Source of the DNA: Strix aluco
Taxonomy: Eukaryota > Chordata > Aves > Strigiformes > Strigidae
Assembly: GCF_031877795.1 (NCBI RefSeq)
Contig: NC_133943.1
Location: 12,269,001-12,333,000, forward strand
DNA: 64,000 bases
Direction of reading: 5' to 3'
The number at the start of each line of letters is the position of its first letter. The first letter of the stretch is position 1. A program made the position numbers and the translations under genes. Of this stretch, positions 57,170 through 64,000 are shown one piece after another. Below the pieces are notes generated by a model, which was not told where the DNA came from, searched no databases, and worked only from the letters and a program-made list of their open reading frames with translations.

Positions 57170-57489
57170 GTGTCTGCGCTGAGCCCGGCGCTGCCCCGGT
57201 AGCGCTTCCCTTGCAGCCGGCGAGCGGTGGGAGGCTGTGGGCATCCCTCCCCGTGCTCGCCCTGCCCCTCCTCGCCTCGCCGCCGGCAGACGCGCTGGCT
57301 CAGGCTCCCAGGGCCGGGGCAGGCCTGCCCGCGCTCGCCAGGAACGGGCTCCGCGCCTGGGGGGGCCGCGCTGCTGCCCGGGCGGGGCGGGGCGGCAGCG
57401 GGGGGCGCGGGGGCCGGGCCTACGGCAAGGGGCGGGCCGGGCCGGGGCGGGCGCTGCCGGGACCCGCTCTCCGCGCCGCCGTCCGCGCC
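57170..57489 (+). promoter_or_regulatory. PCYOX1L: PCYOX1L CpG-island promoter and 5'UTR
   Basis: Dense CpG with GC boxes (ggggcggggcggcagcgggg near 57384-57403), no TATA box, running into exon 1. The island continues to about 58100 through exon 2. Confidence 0.8.
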
Positions 57490-60400
57490 ATGGCCCCGCC
57501 GCCCGCCGCGCTGCTCCTGCCGGCCCTCGCCGCCCTCCTGGCCGCGCCCGCCGCCGCCCGCGCCCCGCCGCGCAGCATCGGTAGGAGCGGGGTTGGGCGG
57601 GGGCGTGCGGGGTGGGGAGGGGGCACCCATCCTGGGTACCGGCAGCACCCGGCCTCCTGCCTGCCGGCCTCCGGGGGTGGGAGAGGGCAGCTCCGGCAGC
57701 GCTCCGCGGTGGGAGCAGGGCGTGCTGCGATGCATCCCCGCAGCATCCCCGCTGGCGCACACGGCGCTGGCCCCTTCCCCCCCTCTCCCCTGCGGCCGGT
57801 GCACCCGGGAGCCCGGGCGGGGGGCAGCGGCACCCCGCTGCTCTCTCAGGGCGCGCTGCTGACCCGGCTGCCCTCGCCCCTCTCCGCCGGCAGCCGTGGT
57901 GGGCGCCGGGCTGGGCGGCTCGGCCGTCGCCTACTTCCTGCAGCAGCACTTCGGGCCGCAGGTGCAGCTGGACGTGTTCGAGGCGGCGGGGGTGGGCGGC
58001 CGGCTGGCCACCGTCACCGTCAACAAGCAGCAGTACGAGAGCAGGGGAGCCTCCATCCACGCCCTCAGCCTCCACATGCAGGACTTCGTCAAGATCCTGG
58101 GTGAGCACACGCACCCCAGCGCTTGCGGGGCCTCCCTCCCCGAGGTGGGGGGCTGGGGTGCCCCTGGGCTGTGCACTTGGGGCAGTGGAGGGGGCGGCTT
58201 CCAGTCTGCCTCGGCACCCCAGGCATGGGGTGACCCCCTCGCTGTCCCCACGCCCCAGCCCTGATGTGTTCTGGAAGAGAAAGGGACGGGGTGGCCCAGC
58301 AGAGCATCAGGGCAAGGGGTCCTGGTGGAAGTAGTGGGGGGGGGGGCACTTTGCCCACAAACTCTCACCGGTTTGTCCCAGTAGGCAGCAGCAACTCCAT
58401 GGGATTCCCCAGTGTAGAGGATCTGGCTGGGGTCCCCGTGCCCTGGGGTCTCACGCTCCCTGATGCTACTCCAAGAGCATCTTTTCCCGCATCCCTGCTG
58501 CGGCAGCGTTTGGCGCTGGCCTTTCCCCGCAGCCAGCCAGCCCCAGGGTGTGAGCCCAGCGGGCCGGGGCCCCTCTGCTCCCTGCAGGCCTCAAGCACCG
58601 GCGCGAGGTGGCAGGGAAGAGTGCCATATTCAGCGGGGAGCACTTCGTCCTGGAAGAGACCGACTGGTACCTGCTCAACCTCTTCCGGCTCTGGTGGCAC
58701 TATGGCATCAGCTTCCTGCGCCTCCAGATGTGGGTGGAGGAGGTGATGGAGAAGTTCATGAGGTGAGAGAGCCCACAGGGATGGGGGGACACAGGAGGTC
58801 TTCCCCGGCACCGGGGCATCACCAGGTGCGCTGTGCTCCTGTCCCCTCCAGGATCTACAAGTACCAGGCTCATGGCTACGCCTTCTCCAGCCTGGAGGAG
58901 CTGCTGCGCTCGCTGGGGGGTGATGCCTTCGTCAACATGACACAGCGCTCGGTGGCCGAGTCCTTGCTGGAGGTGGGCGTCACGCAGCGCTTCGTGGACG
59001 ACGTCATCGCGGCCGTCCTGCGCTCCAGCTACGGGCAGTCGGTGCTGGTGCCTGCCTTCGCAGGTGAAACCGGGGACCCCCTCTCCTCCCTGTGTGACTC
59101 CTCCCCAGCATCCCCTCCACGGGCAGGCTGTTGAGCCACCCTCCTCTTCCTCTCCTCAGGAGCCATGTCGCTGGCGGGGGCCCAGGGCAGCACCTGGGCA
59201 GTGGAAGGAGGCAACAAGCTGGTGTGTTTGGGTCTGCTGAAGCTGACCAAAGCCAACGTCATCCCGGCCAGGGTGACGGGCGTCTCTCTGCACAGCTCGG
59301 GTGAGCCTGGGCACGGGATCTGCTCTGGGTGCCGCCAGCCTGGGCGTGGGCCAGCACACACCAGGGCAGGAGGTTGGTGGTGGCAGCATGGGGATGCTGG
59401 GGCAGAGCCAGAGTGCTGGGAGGCTGGAGAGCATCCTGGTCCTCGTAAAGCATTTGGGCGAGGGCCAGGGGGTCTGTCCATTTCCTCCCCTTGTCTGATC
59501 CAGTGGGGGCCCTGCAGTACAGACCTCAGCCCTGAGGTTCCCCTCTCTCCCTCCTGAGGTCCCTCAGGTCTCTCCTATGGCACCATCCTTGTTGTAGGCT
59601 TGCTCCCCTGTCCGACACAGCAGAAGGGCTGGATAGCAGAGGTTTGGGGGGTAGGCTGTGCTGCCCCAGTCCTCCTGGCCCTGCTAGGCTGGGCTTCTCT
59701 GGAAACTTTCTCCCCCAGACTTGATAAAATCTTCTTTCCACTGCCCTAAAGCATCAGCAACTCATCCATAACCATCAGATGCTATGGTCCAGCACTAGTG
59801 TGTACTGGAAAACCAGAGGATGGAGGCCTTGCTAGAAAGAAAGGGACCAGGGCAATACCACTTGGGGCTCAGGGCTACTCCTAACTGTCCACAATCTCTT
59901 TCCAGAGGGGAGAGCCCTCTACCAGGTGCACTACGAGGGCAGTGAAGGCCAGGGCTCAGCTTTCTACGACATGGTAGTTGTGACAACTCCCCTGCACCCC
60001 AGCAGGAGCAACTTCACCTTTGAGAACTTTGAGCCGCCCATCGCCGACTTCCCTGGAGCCTTCCAGCCCTCTGTCACCTCCGTGGTGCATGGCTACCTCA
60101 ACTCCTCCTACTTCGGCTTCCCTGACCCCAAGCTCTTTCCCTTTGCCAGCATCCTCACCACTGACACCCCCGACCTCTTCTTCAACGCCATGGACAACAT
60201 CTGTCCTGTCAACATCTCCGCAGCTTTTCGTCGCAAGCAGCCCCAGGAGGCTGCAGTGTGGCGTGTCCTCTCTCAGCAGCCGCTGGACAAGCAGCAGCTA
60301 AAGACCCTCTTCAGGTCCTACTACTCAGTGCAGGTGACAGAGTGGCAGACGTATCCCCGCTATGATGCTGCCAAGTCCCTCCCACCCATCGTGCTCCATG

Positions 60401-60564
60401 AAAACCTCTTCTACCTCAGTGGCGTGGAGTGGGTGGCCAGCTCCATGGAGATGATAGCGGTAGCAGCCAAAAACGTGGCCCTGCTGGCTTACAACCGCTG
60501 GCATCAGGACCTGGAGAAAATTGACCAGAAGGACTTGATGCACAAGGTGAAGACCGAGCTGTGA
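57490..60564 (+). CDS. PCYOX1L: PCYOX1L, prenylcysteine oxidase 1-like
   Basis: Exons 57490-57580, 57894-58100, 58588-58762, 58852-59063, 59160-59300 and 59906-60564: 495 codons with TGA, 494 aa, equal to the human length as I recall it. Residues 1-24 are an Ala/Leu-rich signal peptide (MAPPPAALLLPALAALLAAP). An FAD-binding Rossmann start, AVVGAGLGGSAVA, has GxGxxG at 34-39, followed by VGGRLAT. The conserved body includes ETDWYLLNLFRLWWHYGI and WAVEGGNKLVC. Four N-glycosylation sequons lie at N186, N311, N341 and N378. The C-terminus is KIDQKDLMHKVKTEL. By family: a FAD-dependent thioether oxidase relative in the secretory/lysosomal lumen; whether it cleaves prenylcysteine itself is less certain. 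PCYOX1 was rejected because the terminal sequence and neighbours (GRPEL2, IL17B) fit PCYOX1L. Confidence 0.97.
57581..59905 (+). other. PCYOX1L: PCYOX1L introns 1-5
   Basis: Five short introns of 89 to 605 bases, all with GT-AG ends. Intron 2 has an 11-G run at 58336-58346. Nothing else was recognised. The long minus-strand open frames here are GC-rich shadows. Confidence 0.75.
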
Positions 60565-61239
60565 TGCCCAGGGGAGGTGGTGGGCTGGGAGCTTCTGTGT
60601 GTGGTAGCCTGGGGAGTATTTATTGCCTTGGGGACACCAGGGGGTTTGGGGCTGGGGGAGAGGGGACAGACTGTGTCCCAGATGTCTTGAACGTGTGTTG
60701 CCTTCAGGAATACAGTCCCTGCCCAGTGTTGCTGTGTGTCTGTGCTGCGTGCCTTGGTTTCCCAGTTCCCCCTCCCCAGGCTCTACTGGAAAGGAGCCTG
60801 TGCCTTTTCCCGTGAAAAAGGGTCACTGTGCATCTGGTTTTGGGAGGGACCTCAGGGGACTTTCAAGGATGAGGCTGGCTGGCATTGGCAGCAGATGGGT
60901 CCCCCCTGGCTCCCGCTGCAGGGTCTGCTGCCTTCCTGGCTTTGCCCCCGGGATACACGGTGGTAGGGCTGGCCCCGGCTGGGCCAGGAGGTCCCGTGGC
61001 CTCTCCATGCCGTGCGTGTGTGGAGCCTGGCCCCGATGGCTGGCTCAGTGCCCAGGGCATGGGCAGGGTGGGCTGTCGCAGGTCCTGGCTTGCAGGGAGA
61101 GGTGCCTGCTGCCAGGTGCTCCCTGTTTCCAGAGGCATCCAGGCTTCCCCGAGCATGGGGCTTGGCTGTGTTTTGGGGGGCAGAAGAGCCTCCTTGGGAG
61201 AAGGCTGGGCAGCATGCACTCGCAGAGGGGCAGCTCAGA
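60565..61239. other. PCYOX1L 3'UTR and tail-to-tail gap before IL17B
   Basis: The two stop codons (60564 on +, 61785 on -) are 1.2 kb apart. No AATAAA was found on the + strand; AATACA at 60709 is the best candidate. Whether the two transcripts overlap cannot be told. Confidence 0.6.
60709..60714 (+). terminator. PCYOX1L: Possible variant polyadenylation signal (AATACA) of PCYOX1L
   Basis: AATACA is a known weaker variant. About 15-40 bases downstream is a GT-rich stretch (tgttgctgtgtgtctgtgct), as expected of a downstream element. It lies 145 bases after the stop. Confidence 0.4.
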
Positions 61240-61784
61240 CGGGGACCAGCGATGTGCTTTATTGAAGACCTCAGAAGCTGCCCAAACCACCGTCCGCTTG
61301 CCCTGCTCCCCGGGCTGCCTGGCCCAGCACAGAGGAGCTTGTAGCTCCCAGAGCTGTTGCACTGATGGAGTGAATGGAGACAAATGGGGACTTTGGGGAG
61401 GGAGGAGGCCTGATCCTGCCCAGGCGGAGGGACCAGCAGGCAGCTTCCTCCCTCTCTCCCCAGCCTGCCCTGCTGAGCTCCTCCCGGGAGGTGAGGGGGC
61501 TCAGGGCAGTGTCTCGCTGTGAGGCCAGCTGTGGGACTACCTAGCTGGGTGACTTGCAGGGGCTGTCCCCATGCTGGGTGTCCCCAAAGTGGCTGCTTGG
61601 GCTGAGGCTGATGGAGTCTGCAGGGGAATTTTGGGGAGCTCTTGGAGCTGCCATCGCCTTGCATAGGGGTTCTCACCCTGATGCTCAGCCAGGTGACCCT
61701 CTCCCAGAGGGCTGGGCAAGCTCAGGAAGCAAGAGCAAGCTGGTTAGATGCCCACGGGTAGCTGCAGGGGTTAGCTTTGCAACC
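61240..61784 (-). other. IL17B: IL17B 3'UTR (probable)
   Basis: Non-coding on the minus strand from the IL17B stop to just past an AATAAA at 61263-61258. No other feature was seen. Confidence 0.6.
61258..61263 (-). terminator. IL17B: Likely IL17B polyadenylation signal
   Basis: TTTATT on the + strand reads AATAAA on the minus strand, about 520 bases after the IL17B stop codon. Confidence 0.6.
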
Positions 61785-63547
61785 TCAGAAGATGCAGGTG
61801 CAGCCCACGGCGATGGTCTCCATGACCATCTGGTACTTCTTGTGACACTTCTTCCCAGAGGGCTTGTGCCCAACCTCACCCGGCGCCTGACAGAGCAGCC
61901 GGCGGACAGGCAGCCGGCTGTAGATGGGAATGCTGGCCATGGTGCGGTCCTCCTGCATCGTGAAGGGGTTGATGCAGCCAGTGCAGAGGCACTGGGCCTC
62001 GGGGATGTCTGCTGGGATCCGTGTTGCGTCATGGTTTATGCTGGAGGAGAAGGAAAGCAAGACGAGGCTGGAGAGACGGTGAGATGGGGGGCAGCGGGTA
62101 GCTGGGGATGGGCAGGGTAATACCTCCACAGGGTGAAATGGGGTGCTGCTTAGAATCGCACTCCCCATGAGCCGCCACAGCCCCATGCTGCTGGTGCTGT
62201 GGCTGCCGTGGCACTTGCTAGCATGGAGCCACCACGCGTGTCCCCAGGGTCCCTGCCCCAAGCTCACCTGTAGGCCCAGGGCGACAAGCTCCTCCGGTTG
62301 GACCTCCAGAGCCTCAAGTTGACCTGGCACTTGGTGTCGCCTGGCTCAGAGCTGTTCCTCAGCTGGCGCACCATGTCCTGGATGCTGCGCTCATAGTCTG
62401 CCATGGTGGTATAGGGATCATCCAGGGCCCAGGCGAGGGCAGGGGTGGCCGTGGGGGGCCGTGCCAGGCCCCTTCTCCTGCCCTTTGCTGCCTTGCTTTG
62501 GTCCTTCGCTTCGGGGACCAGGATCATGGCAAAGGTGAAGATGCAGAGGAGAAGCTGAGGAGGAAGGAGGATGGTGTGTGGCTGCCCAGGCCACAGGGCT
62601 GGTGTGGAAAGAGAGCTTTCCCACCTCCCATGGGTTACTGAGCGAAGGCAGGACCGCACTGACTTTGGGGTGGCACATGCAACCCCTGAAGGGCAACACT
62701 GGCCTGCGGGTGAGACCCATAGAAGCACACAAGGGCCATTTGCAGAGGTGGTGGGCACATGGCTGTGGTGAGCCCCCTGGCCCAAGCCCCAAGCTGATGC
62801 ATGTGGCTGCAAAGCCCCTCGCCCTGGTTGCAGCTGGCAATTTGCATTGCCCAAAGTGCCTCTGCCCGTGCTGCCCGAGCTGTGCCTGGTCCCTTCCCTG
62901 CCCACCCTGAGGTGGCTGCATGCTGGGAGCGATGGGTACACCCTTAGCTCAGGCTGTACCTGGGCAGCCTCTGGTTTCAAAGGAGCTTTAGAGATGACAG
63001 TCAAGAATGGGATCTTTATCCGAACCCTCCTCTCCCTCCCTCTGTGCTCTGGGGACGGTGAGAGAGAAAAGAAAGATGCTTTTTCCTTTCCTTCTCCCTC
63101 CGGCCTCGCAGGGCTGAGCTCCCGTGTGCTGACACCCGGCAGGCTGCCCAGCGGCAAACAAAGTTGCTTTCTGTAGTCCTGTTCCCTGCTATTCGTGTCC
63201 CTGCAGCCAGCCACAGGCCGCCCCGCAGCCCTGCCCGCTGTCCCGCAGCCCTTCCCGTGGGCGTGCGGTGCCCCGGGCCAGGGACAGCTCAGCCGGGGCT
63301 GTTTTCCCCTCCGGTGCCGGACCGTCCACTCGGGCTGTCGCAGCTTTGCTCTCCGAGGCTGTTGCATCCTCACCGTGCCAGGCGTGGGAGCGATGGGCCT
63401 GGCAGATCACAGCATGCATCTCCAAAGCAAACAAACCCAGCTAGCCACCCATAAACAAGCGTGCAAATAATTATATTAAAGAAGGAAAACAAGGAGCAAG
63501 CCCTGAGCTGCCGTGCAGTCACCTACCAGGTTTGGAGCCCGCTCCAT
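61785..63547 (-). CDS. IL17B: IL17B, interleukin-17B
   Basis: Exons on the minus strand: 63547-63527 (only 7 codons, MERAPNL), 62554-62268 and 62040-61785, giving 188 codons with TGA, 187 aa (human 180 as I recall). The signal peptide continues across the first junction (LLLCIFTFAMILVPEA). A basic pro-region follows (KGRRRG). The IL-17 fold includes QLRNSSEPGD with a sequon at N74, CQVNLRLW, RRSLSPWAY|SINHD and CLCTGCINPFTMQEDR, ending METIAVGCTCIF. Cysteines at 83, 120, 122, 125, 153, 168, 183 and 185 fit the cystine-knot pattern. Family role: secreted dimeric cytokine acting through IL17RB. Other IL-17 members were rejected because the C-terminus is IL17B-specific. Confidence 0.97.
62041..63526 (-). 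other. IL17B: IL17B introns
   Basis: Intron 2 is 62267-62041 and intron 1 is 63526-62555, both GT-AG on the minus strand. The exon 2 frame stays open far into intron 1, which makes a misleading long frame, but the conserved start is the ATG at 63547. Nothing else was recognised. Confidence 0.7.
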
Positions 63548-64000
63548 CGCCGCGGAGGGGCTGCCGGCCGCCGTCCTGCAGTGTGGCTGTCACTGGCGAG
63601 CTGGGGAGCTAAAAAGGGAAAGCCCCAGCCCCCGGCTCCGCTCTGCCGGAGGTGTGTCCGGTCCCCGAGGTGCCAGGGAGCCTCGGCACAGGCAGGGCAG
63701 GGGGCCAGTGTGGTCTGGGACTCGGCCACCCGCCGCCTCCCCGGGCGCTGGCTCCACCTGCGGCTGTGGATGGTGGCGGGTCCCCTCTGGGCAGGGCAGC
63801 CCGGAGGGGCTCGCTGGGCAAAACCTGCCCTGGGGAGGGGGTTTGGGCTCTGGTGGTGACACCGGTGTGGTCACAGCCCTGCCGGGGCCAGGAGGGACAT
63901 GGCTGCTGGGCTGGGGGAGCAGGGGCTCGCGGAGGCCCGGGGGTGAGCCACATCTGGCGCTGGTAGCAAGGTGTGCAGGTAGCCTGGGGCTGTCCCGCTG
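63548..64000 (-). promoter_or_regulatory. IL17B: IL17B 5'UTR and upstream region
   Basis: GC-rich DNA upstream of the IL17B start, with no TATA box that I can place and no transcription start visible. No other gene was seen to the window end. Confidence 0.4.

Noticed and set aside
56767-58114. Minus-strand open frames of 345 and 318 codons antisense to PCYOX1L
   Set aside because: They overlap a CpG island and real PCYOX1L exons; Ala/Arg/Pro/Gly-rich shadow frames expected from GC bias.
62264-63373. 369-codon minus-strand frame containing IL17B exon 2
   Set aside because: Only the part from 62554 downwards is IL17B. The rest is intron 1 read through; the true start exon is 63547-63527, which supplies the signal peptide start.

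Overview
The window is vertebrate nuclear DNA and almost certainly avian. It contains two truncated CR1 LINE copies with bird-type 3' ends, compact introns, GC-rich genes with CpG islands, and five intron-bearing genes in the order ABLIM3 - AFAP1L1 - GRPEL2 - PCYOX1L on the + strand, then IL17B on the - strand. As I recall it, this is the same order and orientation as human 5q32. The species cannot be fixed from the sequence. Exons were placed by hand from reading frame, GT-AG junctions, matching intron phases and remembered human proteins.

Region by region: 1-14000 is the 3' two thirds of ABLIM3 (17 coding exons, 461 codons, from the middle of LIM domain 4 to the villin headpiece and stop). 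14001-17345 is the ABLIM3 3'UTR, the intergenic gap and the AFAP1L1 CpG promoter. 17346-39689 is complete AFAP1L1 (19 coding exons, 770 aa) with a 13.9 kb first intron holding several enhancer-like stretches, including a perfect Maf recognition element. 39690-42052 holds the AFAP1L1 3'UTR, a candidate 56-codon membrane microprotein ORF, a minus-strand CR1 tail and the GRPEL2 CpG promoter with a ZNF143-type site. 42053-51109 is GRPEL2 (4 exons, 220 aa) in a distinctly AT-richer block, followed by a long 3'UTR to about 55.16 kb that carries an ancient MIR-like SINE. 57490-60564 is PCYOX1L (6 exons, 494 aa). 61785-63547 (-) is IL17B (3 exons, 187 aa), tail to tail with PCYOX1L.

The genes do not form one pathway. 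ABLIM3 and AFAP1L1 are actin adaptors. GRPEL2 is the nucleotide exchange factor of mitochondrial Hsp70. PCYOX1L is a secretory-pathway flavoprotein related to prenylcysteine oxidase. IL17B is a secreted cytokine. I found no CRISPR, tRNA, rRNA, retroviral or intact transposon gene, and no clear novel multi-gene system.

The points most worth following are: the 8-nt ABLIM3 microexon and the open alternative frame that its skipping would expose; the serine in GRPEL2 at the position of the human redox-sensor Cys87; the 56-codon ORF between AFAP1L1 and GRPEL2; and the Maf element in AFAP1L1 intron 1.
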